Assembly (NCBI GenBank): GCA_020698575.1
Contig: CM036243.1
Coordinates: 42,997,955 to 43,061,954 of the forward strand
DNA from: Bostrychus sinensis
Taxonomy: Eukaryota > Chordata > Actinopteri > Gobiiformes > Eleotridae
Direction of reading: 5' to 3'
Length of the DNA stretch: 64,000 nt
Under the pieces are notes generated by a model. That model was not told the origin of the DNA. It searched no databases and worked only from the letters and a program-made list of their open reading frames with translations. Of the stretch, positions 44,089-55,272 are shown one piece after another (position 1 is the stretch's first letter; each line of letters begins with the position of its first letter). The translations under genes and the position numbers were made by a program.

Positions 44089-44449
44089 TCAAGACAAAGT
44101 TCTGTTCTGTACCGTTCTGTACCGTTCTGTAAATACATCCAAACAGGTTTTATTGTGTTACAACAACATCTGAAACCACCTCTGACAACTGTGAGGTTTA
44201 CCAAGTGCACCCTGTGTGCTGTGTTTGGAAGACCCCCGCCCCACCCCTGGAGTCATTAACATCACAGCAGAGAGGGAGGGGGACGCCTCCTGTCCCTCAC
44301 CCATTTGATAAAATGTACATAGTATAAAAAGTTCTATGTTTTGTGTTGTTCAAGATGAGAAGTTCCACAGACTGGAGGCCAAAGGTGCAGCAGTTTGAGT
44401 TCAGGGAAAGTGCAGTGCTTCTTCAAATAACTAATTATTACTAATTATT

Positions 44450-44776
44450 ACTTCATTTTCTATCGCTTAAACCCTGGATGGAGCCTGTCCCAGTAACTTT
44501 GGGCCCTAGGCGGGGCCCAGCCTGGACAGGGGCCAGGGCTGACCCAGAGACGAACACAGAGACAACCATTCACTCTCACATTCACTCACTAGGGGACATT
44601 TAGACTCATGCGTGTGTTTGGAGGTGGGAGGAGCCTGGAGAGGACCCAGGGTAACACAGGGAGGACCTGCAGACTCCGCCCAGAGAGATCTGTGATGGTT
44701 GTTGACCCGGGGCTCGAACCCACAACCTCCTTGCTGGGAGTCGAGAACGCTAACCACTCTGCAACCGTGCTCCCTA
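44450..44776 (-). mobile_element. Dispersed fish repeat
   Basis: TTCATTTTCTATCGCTTAAA, GGCGGGGCCCAGCCTGGACA, CCATTCACTCTCACATTCAC, GGCTCGAACCCACAACCTCC and a GCTAACCACTCTGCAACCGTGC end follow the order of a very abundant teleost interspersed repeat. Orientation and exact family are uncertain. Confidence 0.6.
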
Positions 44777-46057
44777 ATTATTAATAAATAATAATTTTTC
44801 TAATATAAAATAAATAATAAATATATATTTTTTGGATTTACAAGAACATGAAGTTGGCCCAGGAACAACAAAAGGAGTACGCCATCAACAAAAAGAAGCA
44901 AGTTAAGATTTTTGATTTCAAGGTTGATGATGAAGTAATGAAAAAAAATAAACGAAAGGAGGACACAGAGAGCAACTGGACACGCCCCGACCTTGTCACT
45001 TCCATTTCAGAAAAGGGCGTGGCCACCCTGGAAACCACAGCTGGGGTCAACTCAAACAGAAAGTAAATGTTTTATCAGCTGAAGTTTCCAGGTATTAAAC
45101 TATTCAAAAACACATGGCTGCTTCATTTCTTGTTGTATAATACTTTCTTTCTTTTATCAGAGTCCAGACCAGAAAAGCCTCAAGGTAAATACTTAAATAC
45201 ATTGGGAATATTCAGCAGACATTAAAGAACGAACCGCCCAACACCCCACCTTTGTGCACAATAACAGTGTTATTAACATTCTTTAATTAATGGGTATATC
45301 CCAGGAGCAGGATTACTGGGCAGCTGCAAACTTTTTAAAAGCCGTGTCCTGCTCAGATCCTGCTGGTATGTGTCAGACTGATAAATGTGTTGTTTATTTA
45401 TCTTTTGTGTACATAAATATAATTATATTACTTGTAGCTTGACTACACACTGGACACTAACAAGGCTGGGGAAGAAATGTTGGTGAAAGATGGAGCCATC
45501 TCTGTCCAGGGAAGACTCCCAGTGGAATCTACTGTAGGTATGGTTAAATCCCAGTGTAAGTTATGGTTAAGTTTAGCACTGGCTGGATCATTGTTTCATT
45601 TGTCTACAGATTGGAAATGCGTGCTTCACTGTTGTCCATGAAGCAGCGAGAAGACGTAAGATTTTGAATAAGGAAGTTGCTGAATGGGCCTGCGTTTCTA
45701 AATAGGAACTTACCTTTCCATTGTTCATTTTGGAATATTGTTTAAATCTTTCTAGGGGAAAGCTGTCCATATGGTGGACGTTTATGTCTCACCAACATGG
45801 ACGGTGAATACAGCGGACCTCTGTGTACGTTACCAGCTCTTCTTATGTGGCTTTTTATTTGTGTTGGTATTGGCATCATTTGTGTAAAATGCCAGGATGA
45901 CCACTGTCTACTGTGTGTAAGTCAGAACAGTCCAAAAGTCACCGTCAAAGGAAAGCCAAGTGTTTCTTTATTTCAGTTTATAATTTATTGTTGAATTGTT
46001 TTTTAAATGATTTTCAGGCCATGAGACCTGCAAACAAAGAAATGTTTGCTTGACTCA

Positions 46058-46400
46058 CTGACAGCAGACGGCAGCAGACGACGGCAGACGACGGCAGAGG
46101 ACAGCAGACGGCAGCAGACGGCAGCAGACGGCAGCAGACGACAGCAGACGGCGGCAGAGGACGGCAGACGACGGCAGACGACGGCAGACAGCAGCAGACG
46201 GCAGCAGACGACAGCAGACGGCAGCAGACGACAGCAGACGGCAGCAGACGGCAGACGACAGCAGACGGCAGCAGACAGCAGACGGCAGCAGACAGCAGAC
46301 GGCAGCAGACGGCAGCAGACGACAGCAGACGGCAGCAGACGACAGCAGACGGCAGACGGCAGCAGACGGCAGCAGACGACGGCAGACGACGGCAGACAGT
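46058..46400. repeat. GGCAGCAGACGACAGCAGAC minisatellite
   Basis: Mixtures of GACAGCAGAC, GGCAGCAGAC and GACGGCAGAC over 340 bp, with no stop in some frames on both strands. Confidence 0.95.
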
Positions 46401-46546
46401 GCTTACCCAGAGATGTTTAGGTTTTGTTTCACAGAAACGATAACGAGCCCTGTTCTGTGGCTTGTTCAGTTCCACAGTTTTTAAACTTGAGAGTTGACAG
46501 TTTTCAAACAAAGCAGCAGTGCACCTCACCCTGGTCAGAACAGACC

Positions 46547-46886
46547 TGTCATGTCTCGTGTCTTTGTCTCGTGTTCTGTGATTGTTTCTCGTGTTCTGTG
46601 ATTGTTTTATTTTGGATTCCCAGTTTCCTTCCTGCCTCTTGTGTTTCCCGCGTGTTTGATTACCTGCCCCGCCCTGATGTTTTTCACCTGTGTCTCATTT
46701 TCCTGTGTATTTATGTCCTGTGTCCTCCCCTGGTTTTCGTCGGTTCATTGAGTTTGTTGTGTGTCGTTTGGTTTGATCTTGTCTTTCGTGTTCCCGTGGC
46801 TGTACCTCTTATTTGTGAGTATCATTAAAGCTTTCTTTGAGTCTCATTTTGGGTCCGTCCCTCCTGTTCTCCGCTAATCCGCAACA
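46547..46886. mobile_element. Solo LTR, 340 bp
   Basis: Begins TGTCATGTCTCG and ends GCAACA (TG...CA), flanked by a perfect 5-bp duplication AGACC (46542-46546 and 46887-46891). Contains a TGTATTTATG TATA-like box and ATTAAAG near the end. Typical of a gypsy-type LTR after loss of the internal region by recombination. Confidence 0.85.
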
Positions 46887-47092
46887 AGACCAACCACAGA
46901 ATGTGCAGTACATGAGTATCTACAGCTGCTGCAGAATACTATGAACTGTAACGTTCAAAGCCTCGTTCATGGGCTGTTTTTACTTTCAGCCATGTTCAGT
47001 TGGCATTTTAAATAAAAGGAAACCCAATAATATTAATTTGTTTGAGCACTAAATTGCAGATTTAATGTTATAACTATAAGCACCATTTACAC

Positions 47093-47855
47093 TAGGGATG
47101 CACCGATACCACTTTTTTTCCAACCGATACGAGTGCGAGTACTTCCATTTGAGTACTCGCCGATACCGAGTACCGGTACGAGTACTTATATAGGGGTTAC
47201 TTTATAGTTTATACAGTCACACTGCTGTATCTCAGTCACATACCGTGTCGTCTTTTTGCCGTCTATCCCCGCTCTGTGATGCTAAGTTATTTTTACAACA
47301 GAGAGGTTTGAACACAGCTAACCATGGCTAAAATTTGCTCAACATGGACATGTTATACCTCATTTTAAAGCTTAGATTCTCCTCTGTTCAGTCGCTAAAG
47401 TCATTTTAAAGACAGATTGAACATCTGCGCATAACCAGCGGAGATTCACCAAGACATACAGCAGCTAACACAGCAGCTAACACAATTAGCAACGGTAACG
47501 GTACTTCTTATGTTTTATCAGACAACAACTGCTTCACACTCCGCGCTTATATCATTTTCGGGACAACTAGGACAACAAAAGGACAACTGCATAAGTTTCA
47601 GGACTCACGTATGATTTGGGATAAGTCTGGTTGAGCAGAATGTGGAGCCAGCTTTGCTTTTATCTCCATACAGTTCACTCTGAAATCCTTCCACTTGGTT
47701 ATCACCGCTCAGCTGAGAGGGGAAGGTCACGTGACAGCGCTGTAAAGTGGTATCGGTTGTTGGTATCGGCCAACTTTTATGAATACGAGTACGAGTACTT
47801 GGACATGGTATCGGTACCGATACCCGATACTGGTATCGGTATCGGTGCATCCCTA
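47093..47855. mobile_element. hAT-type non-autonomous element, 763 bp
   Basis: Termini TAGGGATGCACCGATACC and the inverse, with a perfect 8-bp target duplication ATTTACAC (47085-47092, 47856-47863). Sub-terminal GATACGAGTACGAGTAC words are also inverted. No transposase frame inside. Confidence 0.9.
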
Positions 47856-48499
47856 ATTTACACTGTGCTATATTTGTTAGAAATTGCTGTAACATGTATT
47901 GATTTTATTGGGTCACCTATTATTCTACAGAGCAATTTATTTTGTATCAACATCACATCAAAATATTGACAAAATTGTTCTAATTTATTGTTTTTGGCAG
48001 TAACCTAGCACAGCACATTTCTCCAGGCCTGGGGAAAACCAAGTATGGGAAAGACACTGAGGTAGATTTCGCCAGCATTTTGTCTTTTTAACACTGGACT
48101 TTGGTTCACACAAGTTCCCAACTTCTCCGGCATGGTTCTGCTGATGGTAAAGTGTTTATGTGTTAACGTGTATTAGCACAGTAGGACGTTCACTATAATA
48201 ATAATAAGAATATGTTTTGTTTACAGTGTGCACTCAGCCTCAGCACCAGCTCAAGATTCTGGTACACGGAGCTTAGAAAACTAATGAGAGAATAATCTAC
48301 CGTTACATGTGAAGTGACTGTGAGGACAAATCTCCTTTTACATTTAAACCTACATTTTCCAGAAGAATATTCCCACAATCAGAAAATGGAAAATGGTGGT
48401 GCGTCGCGCGGCTGGGACAGTTCCAGGTTGAGGGGTAATGCTCATCTGTGGTGGAGGGTTCTACGCTGAGGTGGACGCTGTGAAAGGGTTTCTCACCAG

Positions 48500-48961
48500 C
48501 ACTGTAAAAAAAAATCTGTGAATTTTACAGTAAAAAATTGGCAGCTGTGGTTGCCAGAATTCTACCGTAAAAATTACAAGAGGCCTTTATTTCATTTTAC
48601 AGTATAATATTATGACAAATGTTGTTTTTACAGTTTTTGACTTGAGTTTTTATTATTATTTACTGTAAAATTAAGTTATTACTCTTTCAAAAAATAGTTT
48701 AACTGTATATTTTACAGTTTGTGGCTTACATTTTAATCAACATTTACTGTAAAATTTAAAGTTATCTTTTAAAAAGGTGTTAAACTGTAATAAACACTGG
48801 ACTCAATTATTTTAACAGTGCTATACTGTATACATTACAAAAAATAAAACTAAAAAATTGCCGTAACCAAAACAGTATTTTACCGAAATATCAATTACAG
48901 TCTTTTACTGTTGAGATTTTACAGATTTTTACCATGAAATCTACAGATATTTTTTACAGTG
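48500..48961. mobile_element. CACTGTAAAA-ended inverted-repeat element, 462 bp
   Basis: Starts CACTGTAAAAAAAAATCTGT and ends with the inverse (ACAGATATTTTTTACAGTG). A possible 2-bp AG target duplication. Many internal TTTACAGT words. The ends recall CACTG-type elements, but the class is unproven. Confidence 0.75.
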
Positions 48962-49198
48962 AGGCTAAGGATGGTCTGGTTCACTTCCATCCAAATACTG
49001 CATGTTGTTATTTTCAAATGCAAATGTAACACCTGGAAACAAACCCAGATCTTCCACCTGCTCAGTTCAGGATGGATTACTGAGGAAAAAACCCATGCTT
49101 AAAGTACAAAAAGCTTTTTTTTCATGCAACTGTTCAATTACTTTTGAGCCCCTGAAAAAAAAGAGAGCTGTAATTCGTAAACCCTTCTTCTGATTTCG

Positions 49199-49646
49199 TT
49201 GCCTGGAAACTCCAGACTGATGTCTCTGTGTTATTCTACAGAGAAATCTCAGTCTGGTCACCGCCGTCCGCAGTGGTTTACTCAAATCCCAAGCGTACCG
49301 TGCATTTTGATTGGTTTATTTAAGTCACATGTTCTTCGTGAGCAGCGTCACTCGTACGCGTCTCCTCACCGACAACAATGAAGATGGCGACCGAGGAGCG
49401 AGAGTTAGTTTCACTCAGGTATGGTACGGTAATGTTGAAATAACTCCTCGTTCCTCCCTCGTGGCTTCAGTCCGTTTGTTTACTTTCTCACTTTCTTGTC
49501 GCTTTGTTAACGTCACGTCCACCATTTTCTGATTGGCTAACTCCGCTGCCCGTTAACTCGGGTTTGCTCCGCCCTAGAAATCAAATTGATTGTAAGGCGA
49601 CCGGACTCATCGCTGGTACAGAGGTGAGTCTGGAATCTCCAGGCAA
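49199..49646 (+). mobile_element. MITE with TTGCCTGG termini, copy B
   Basis: 448 bp, inverse orientation relative to 4133-4581. Flanks CTGATTTCG / CTGATTTGG are a 9-bp pair with one mismatch. It holds ATGGCGACCGAGGAGCGAGA leading to TCACTCAG followed by GTATGG, which looks like a short first coding exon with a donor. Confidence 0.85.
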
Positions 49647-49655
49647 CTGATTTGG

Positions 49656-50580
49656 ACCTAAATACTCTCAAATTACAGCAGGGAGCCTGGCCTTTAAGCA
49701 CATATGAATCATATAACTGGATTTGAAATAGTTTTGGTAAAAAGGCTAAAGCAGCAAAACGTGTCAGTTTCCAAATGCTTCTGGACCTAACTGTCTTCTT
49801 TCAGCTGCCAACAGCAGTCGTCTGCCGCCTCCTCCATGAAGTGGCAGTGAAGTTGTGCCACGTTCAGGGACATTGTTTTAGAGAACGCTTCCAAAGACGG
49901 CAGGACAGTCAGTAACTTTTTTATAGTGCTGCTGTTGGATTGTTCATGGTATGTTAGTAGCATCATTATACTCTTTTATTTTACACAGGTCTTGCAAAAT
50001 GGAGCACTTTCTCCATGTTTTTTAATAAAGAGTTTTACAGGATGTTCTCCTTCAAACATCAGCTGTGGAACGCCTTGGGTTATGTTGACGTTTACTGTTG
50101 GACTGAGGCGTTTTCTGTGGTCTTCACATCTTTTTATGCTTTGTATTATTACCAGGATATGTTGGAAAAGGGGAGTTGTCCGTGGTTTTTATTCCACAGA
50201 CCCTCGTCCAGGGTTCTGGAGTCACTTCTGTAGCAGTCTTCCAGAGGTAAACATCTTTGATACAAACAGTTAATGCTAATAATGTTGTTGTAAATGGATT
50301 CATGGGTTCATAACATCACCCTGACACACCCCCGAGCACCAGGTCTGTGCAGGGAAGTGTGCAGGGAACTGTGCAGGGAAGTGTGCAGGGAAGTGTGCAG
50401 GGAAGTGTGCAGGGAAGTGTGCAGGGAACTGTGCAGGAAGTCAGTCCCAGCAGAGACTGGTTACTGCGTTTGAGCAGAGAGCAGATTGCTGTTCTCTCTC
50501 AGGGTCAGTAACCAAAAACAAACCCACAGAGCCTGTAGCACATAAACGCTTGGAAAAACAAAATAAAGCTTATTCTGTAA
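49656..50580 (+). other. Unassigned; one exon-like segment and a 12-bp repeat
   Basis: 49805-49908 is open (LPTAVVCRLLHEVAVKLC) behind a TTTCAG. 50015-50233 is open (NALGYVDVYCWTEAFSVVF), and I recognise neither. 50346-50440 holds about seven copies of GTGTGCAGGGAA. Confidence 0.35.
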
Positions 50581-51170
50581 ACTGTGGTAGTAAACGGCTA
50601 CAACAGGATGAACATGGCTGCACATCAATGTGCAGTATACAAGAGGATTATTATTATTTTAAATAACAATAATAAGAATGTGTGCAAAACTCATGTATCA
50701 TACACTCGAATAAAAAATGCTAAAGAAATGGTGTTGTTTTTTAGGAAGAAGTTTTGGATTGAGGACAGAAAAGCAAACAAATACTGTTACCTGTTAGCTC
50801 AATGGGTTTATTATTTCTTGAATAAATGAAATCCTATTTCATGAACTCGACTCTTTGTGATGTTTTTTTAGGTATAAAAAAAACAAAAAAAAACAGAAAC
50901 ACAATAGAAATCTAATAGAAACGAGTGGCGCGGCAGTACCACAGTGGTACCTTAACCTTAACCCTGCCCCCCACAGCACAGAGCTATGGTAGCTCTGTTG
51001 GTGTGGAGCTACAGCTGCTCAGTGCTGGCTCTGCTTTAACCAAGTCATGAGGAACTGAAATAAATACAACATACTGATGATTATGGCCACTAACAATAAT
51101 CATTCTTACTGAATGCACTGATCTGGTTAAAAACACTTTTTTATGAAGGGTTTTTGGAGACATTTCACGT
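50581..51170. other. No gene; duplicated flank of the gemin6 promoter
   Basis: 51062-51136 matches 36999-37076. The following 51137-51170 joins straight on to sequence found after 41383, so this is the unoccupied counterpart of the insertion at 37077-41382. Confidence 0.6.
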
Positions 51171-51671
51171 GTTTTGCTCATTATTTATTATTTAATAGAC
51201 AGCTGTGCACATCTGTATACTCTCCATTCATACTGTCATTTTAATAAAGAGAGCGAGGAATCTTACAAAAACATCAATAAATAAGAGAAAAACACAGTAA
51301 TGTACTTCTTTTTTTCCAACCCTTTTTGCAGAAGTCGTTACAGCAGCAGCTGAAACATTAACGATCTCATGAATATTAATGTTCTATTTTAATAAACATT
51401 TTTTACCTGCGATAAACAGCTGACTGTGTATTTTTCTATTAAATAATTACAGTGATCTGTGTCTGATCAGAGCTCGGGGTTTCATTTCCGGGTTAGCGAG
51501 GGACGAAGCCAATCACAGCGCTCGAAGTCTCGTCCAATCAGAACGCGTCACGTCATCACTGAGCGCCGCCACCCGAGGAGATTTTGCAGCCCGAGGAGAT
51601 TTGGTTCCTACCCCGGACCCGGACCCGGACCCGGACCCAGACCCGGACCTGGTTCTGTAAAAGGCGGGAAA
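51171..51671 (+). promoter_or_regulatory. gemin6 promoter and 5' leader
   Basis: Contains CCAATCACAGCG and CCAATCAGAACGCG boxes and CGTCACGTCATCACTGAG (CRE-like), then a GC-rich leader with a CCCGGA repeat up to the ATG at 51672. No TATA box near the expected start. Confidence 0.6.
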
Positions 51672-53147
51672 ATGCAGAGCGCGTGGTGCCGCCTCGGGCC
51701 CGCGCACTGGAGCGCGCTCACACACAAACGGGTGGCGGTGCACGTGGATAACGGGCACGAGCTGCGCGGGTTCGTGGTGACCGTGGACCCCGTGTCCGCG
51801 AGGTTAGTCCCGAGACCCGGGTCTGGTCCTGGTTCTACCTGGTCCTGGTTCTACCTGGTCCTGGTTCTACCTGGTTTAGTCTGGTCCTGGTTTAGTCTGG
51901 TCCTGGTTTAGTCTGGTCCTGGTTTAGTCTGGTCCTGGTTTAGTCTGGTCCTGGTTCTACCTGGACCTGGTTTAGTCTGGTCCTGGTTTAGTCTGGTCCT
52001 GGTTAAGTCTGGACCTGGTTCTAACTGGTCTCTGTCCTGGTTTAGTCTGGTCCTGGTTTAGTCTGGTCCTGGTTTAGTCTGGTCCTGGTTCTACCTGGAC
52101 CTGGTTTAGTCTGGACCTGGTTCTAACTGGTCTCTGTCCTGGTTTAGTCTGGTCCTGGTTTAGTCTGGTCCTGGTTTAGTCTGGTCCTGGTTAAGTCTGG
52201 TCCTGGTTTAGTCTGGTCCTGGTTTAGTCTGGTCCTGGTTTAGTCTGGTCCTGGTTTAGTCTGGTCCTGGTTTAGTCTGGTCCTGGTTCTACCTGGACCT
52301 GGTTAAGTCTGGTCCTCGTTTAGTCTGGTCCTGGTTAAGTCTGGTCCTGGTTTAGTCTGGACCTGGTTTAGTCTGGTCCTGGTTTAGTCTGGTCCTGGTT
52401 CTACCTGGACCTGGTTTAGTCTGGTCCTGGTTAAGTCTGGTCCTCGTTTAGTCTGGTCCTGGTTTAGTCTGGACCTGGTTCTAACTGGTCTCTGTCCTGG
52501 TTTAGTCTGGTCCTGGTTTAGTCTGGTCCTGGTTTAGTCTGGTCCTGGTTTAGTCTGGACCTGGTTCTAACTGGTCTCTGTCCTGGTTTAGTCTGGTCCT
52601 GGTTTAGTCTGGACCTGGTTCTAACTGGTCTCTGTCCTGGTTTAGTCTGGTCCTGGTGGACCTGGATGATGGACCTGCTGAAGTCCGGCTGGTCCTGGGA
52701 CACGCCATCAGAGAAGTCCAGATCCTGGACCAGGACCCGGACGTGGACCAGAGGAGCAGACTGGAGACCGTCTTCAGAGACCCAGGTAAGTCCGGTTCAG
52801 ATCCGGTTCAGATCCGGCCTGGACCCGGCCTGGACCCGGTGAGTTTAAACCTGACTGTCTCTGTCTCTGCCCCAGACCCGGCCGTGGACCCGAGCCTGGA
52901 CCTGGACCGGACCAGGACCCGCCTGCTGGACTGGTTCGGTCTGAACCGGGTCCCGGTGGAGACCAGGGGGGCGGAGCTTGTGCTGGCGGGGGGCGTGGTC
53001 ACAGTAAGTCCTCCGTACAGAGACCGGGACTGCGTGGGCCAGAACCAGGTGGTCCTGGACCGGGTCCAGAGGCTCATCCAGAACCAGCCCCAGGACCAGG
53101 ACCAAGACCAGGACCAGCCCCAGGACCAGGACCAGCCCAAAGTCTAG
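51672..53147 (+). CDS. gemin6: Gemin6, SMN-complex subunit (3 exons, 180 aa)
   Basis: Exons 51672-51802, 52646-52785, 52876-53147, joined in phases 2 and 1. Gemin6 pairs with Gemin7 through Sm-like folds in the SMN complex that loads Sm rings on snRNAs. The N-terminal Sm-like part shows HKRVAVHVDNGHELRGFVVT, VDPVSAS at the first junction, then LVLVDLDDG and LGHAIREVQIL. The C-terminal part has RLLDWFGLNRVPVE, LVLAGGVVTVSPPYRDRDC and LDRVQRLIQ, all in the order seen in vertebrate Gemin6 (human about 167 aa). The Asp/Gln-repeat tail (QPQDQDQDQ) is unusual. The start is the first ATG after the promoter boxes. The acceptor of exon 2 is the last unit of the intron repeat. Intron 2 is 90 nt with no in-frame stop. 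Confidence 0.92.
51830..52645. repeat. CTGGTTTAGTCTGGTC minisatellite filling gemin6 intron 1
   Basis: Units TCCTGGTTTAGTCTGG with TTCTACC, TTAAG and TTCTAAC variants. The last unit provides the CTGGTTTAG acceptor and TCTGGTCCTGG start of exon 2. Confidence 0.95.
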
Positions 53148-53363
53148 GACTGAGGTCCTGGAGAGTCCGGTCTGGTTCAGCGGTCGAGACTCCTCTCAGA
53201 CCGAGTTTACCACAGAGACCTGGACCTGGACCGGGTCTGGTTCACAGAGGAAGTTTCTTTGTCGCTCTCTGCGCAGCTCCCTCCCTCTCCCCAGACACTT
53301 CCTCTTGTGATATTATTATTATTTTGTTGATGATTGTTTTGTCTCAGTTCTGTTTCTGTTCTC

Positions 53364-53369
53364 AATAAA
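53364..53369 (+). terminator. gemin6 polyadenylation signal
   Basis: AATAAA 217 bases after the stop codon, followed by a TTTTGG-rich stretch. Confidence 0.75.
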
Positions 53370-53410
53370 GAAAATATTTTGGTTAAAAAAACATCACTGA
53401 ACCAAACTGT

Positions 53411-53882
53411 GTCACCTGGAGGGGGAGGGTCCTCACCTGGAGGAGGGGGAGGAACTCACCTGGAGGGGGAGGGCCTCACCTGGAGGGGGAGGGGCCTCAC
53501 CTGGAGGAGGGGTCTCACCTGGAGGAGGGGGAGGGGCCTCACCTGGAGGGGGAGGGGCCTCACCTGGAGGAGGGGGCGGGGCCTCACCTGGAGGAGGGGG
53601 AGGGGTCTCACCTGGAGGAGGGGGAGGGGTCTCACCTGGAGGAGGGGGAGGGGCCTCACCTGGAGGGGGAGGGCCTCACCTGGAGGGGGAGGGGCTCACC
53701 TGGAGGAGGGGCCTCACCTGGAGGAGGGGGAGGGGCCTCACCTGGAGGGGGAGGGGCTCACCTGGAGGAGGGGGCTCACCTGGAGGAGGGGGAGGGGCTC
53801 ACCTGGAGGGGAGGGGCCTCACCTGGAGGAGGGGGAGGGGCTCACCTGGAGGGGGAGGGGCTCACCTGGAGGGGGAGGAGCC
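53411..53882. repeat. CTCACCTGGAGGAGGGGGAGG minisatellite
   Basis: About 25 copies of a 15-24-bp unit with GGCCTCACC, GGTCTCACC and GGGCTCACC starts, immediately 3' of gemin6. Confidence 0.95.
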
Positions 53883-53958
53883 TGTGGCGCTGTAAATCCT
53901 GGGACCCGGGTTTATCTGGACCTGAGTAAAGACCGAGTCAGGTTCAGGATCCGAGCGG

Positions 53959-53964
53959 TTTATT
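53959..53964 (-). terminator. tmem178a: Candidate distal poly(A) signal of tmem178a
   Basis: AATAAA on the minus strand in CTGTAAATAAACCG. If used, the tmem178a 3' UTR would be ~7 kb and include the 17-bp array. Position-based guess only. Confidence 0.3.
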
Positions 53965-55272
53965 TACAGCAATAACTTCAGTTTAAAGGGTTTCACTGAG
54001 TCCAGACCTGTGTGGGTCCAGCCGGCACCGAGGGCCACAGCTCTGAGGGGCCCCGGCTCTGAGGGGCCCCGGCACCGAGGGCCACAGCTCTGAGGGGCCC
54101 TGGAACCACCGGCCGTAGGTTCTGTAGTAGCGGTGCTTTCTCGTTACTGTTTTGAACCAAAGCAGATTCTAATCTAATGTGGCCAGTTCAGGGGTAAATG
54201 CTGCTGAACTCAGGTCTGGACTCCACTGAACTTTAGAATAAAATAGGATAAACAAGGAATTCTGGGGCAAAGAGGGAATTCTGGGAAAGAGTTCTGAGGA
54301 GTGACATCACAGCGATGTCTGATTATCGTTACATTCACATCGAAGATCTCTGAGAGAAAAGAAGCTTCTAGCAACAAAACTTCATCATAATCATGTCATC
54401 ATAAGTTCATAATAATAATCACTTCATAACAACATCATAATCATGTCATCATAATAAGTTCATAATAATAATCACTTCATAACAACTGAGATAAACTAGA
54501 TACAAACATTTTCATTTAACAAACAATAAATAAATAAATAAAAGTTGTGTTTCCAGAACCAGCGTCACTCAGAGTTAACCTGGGACAGTTCTGTGGCTGA
54601 GCAGCAGGGGGCGCTCTCACTTCAGATATATCTGCAGAGAACTGAGCAGCTGGAAGTTTTACAGTCACATAATGTTCAGAGAGATAAACATTTGCACCAG
54701 AAATGTCTCTGAACTTTTTTTGTGACGTTGGTTTTGGAGAATTTCAGAAACATTTAAACAAAAACAAAGCTTTGAGCCACAGAAAAGTCTTTGAAAGTTT
54801 TTAAAAAGTTTTTAAAGTCTTCACCGTTAAAGACATTCGTGAATATCGTACGCTAATGTCACGAAACACCGCTCTGAGCTATTTACAGCAACATCCTACA
54901 TCCTACATCCTAACCCTTCCTTCCTAAGTCTTGTCTCTGGATTAATGACCTCAAACATTAAACACTTTCTGTGTCAGTCCCAAGCCTGGGTAAATGTAGG
55001 GTTTTTAATGTGCATGAGATTTAAACAATAACTAAACTAATATTCTAATCCTAATGTTAATATTTCACTGAAGAGGAACAGGACAGAGGACCGTAACATT
55101 CAGCGAGGTTACTGCGGTGTTTAAACTGGTTTAAACCTGTTTAATCTGGTTTAATCCAGTTTAAACCAGTCTCTGTGGTTAATACATGCGGAAATAAAAG
55201 AAAGAAGTACGGTGGCCCTCAAGGCTCACGGCACAGACGCAGATCTGTTACTGACCTCTCCACGGTAAAACT
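53965..55272. other. No exon; intergenic or 3' UTR
   Basis: 54033-54105 has GGGGCCCCGGCTCTGAG repeats. 54371-54487 has a ~58-bp direct duplication (TCATAATCATGTCATCATAA...). 54603-54620 carries one CAGCAGGGGGCGCTCTC motif identical in core to the reticulon intron 6 repeat. Nothing else recognised. Confidence 0.5.

Larger units (their letters stand above)
43715..45803 (+). pseudogene. Decayed integrase plus Ulp1-like protease gene (Ginger/GIN1-like)
   Basis: Exon-like pieces on the plus strand: 43715-43874 reads an integrase core (TATDLFTKFVETK ... FDFGLVGKL ... GEFVSE); 43951-44025 reads EALGVKRCITSAEHPQAKG; 44845-45066 reads an integrase C-terminus (KIFDFKVDDEVMKKNKRKED); 45438-45537, 45610-45655 and 45756-45803 read LDYTLDTNKAGEEMLV, IGNACFTVVHEAARR and KAVHMVDVYVSPTWT, like the start of the Ulp1/C48 protease part of fish integrase-protease fusions. 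Pieces are bounded by AG/GT. The usual TDQG aspartate is replaced (SQTRGEF), a frame break occurs near 45063, and the protease core is missing. Assignment to Ginger elements is inference. Confidence 0.6.

Noticed and set aside
44506..44757. Minus-strand 83-codon open frame
   Set aside because: Lies within an abundant dispersed fish repeat.
46014..46529. Open frames of SRRQQTAADG or VVCRLLPSA repeats on both strands
   Set aside because: Both strands are open over a GGCAGCAGAC minisatellite.
49926..50273. Overlapping open frames, possible membrane protein
   Set aside because: Two overlapping frames and no recognised family or clear splice junctions; kept only as unassigned sequence.
53334..53975. 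213-codon open frame of GLTWRRGR repeats
   Set aside because: A translation of the CTCACCTGGAGG array downstream of the gemin6 poly(A) signal.
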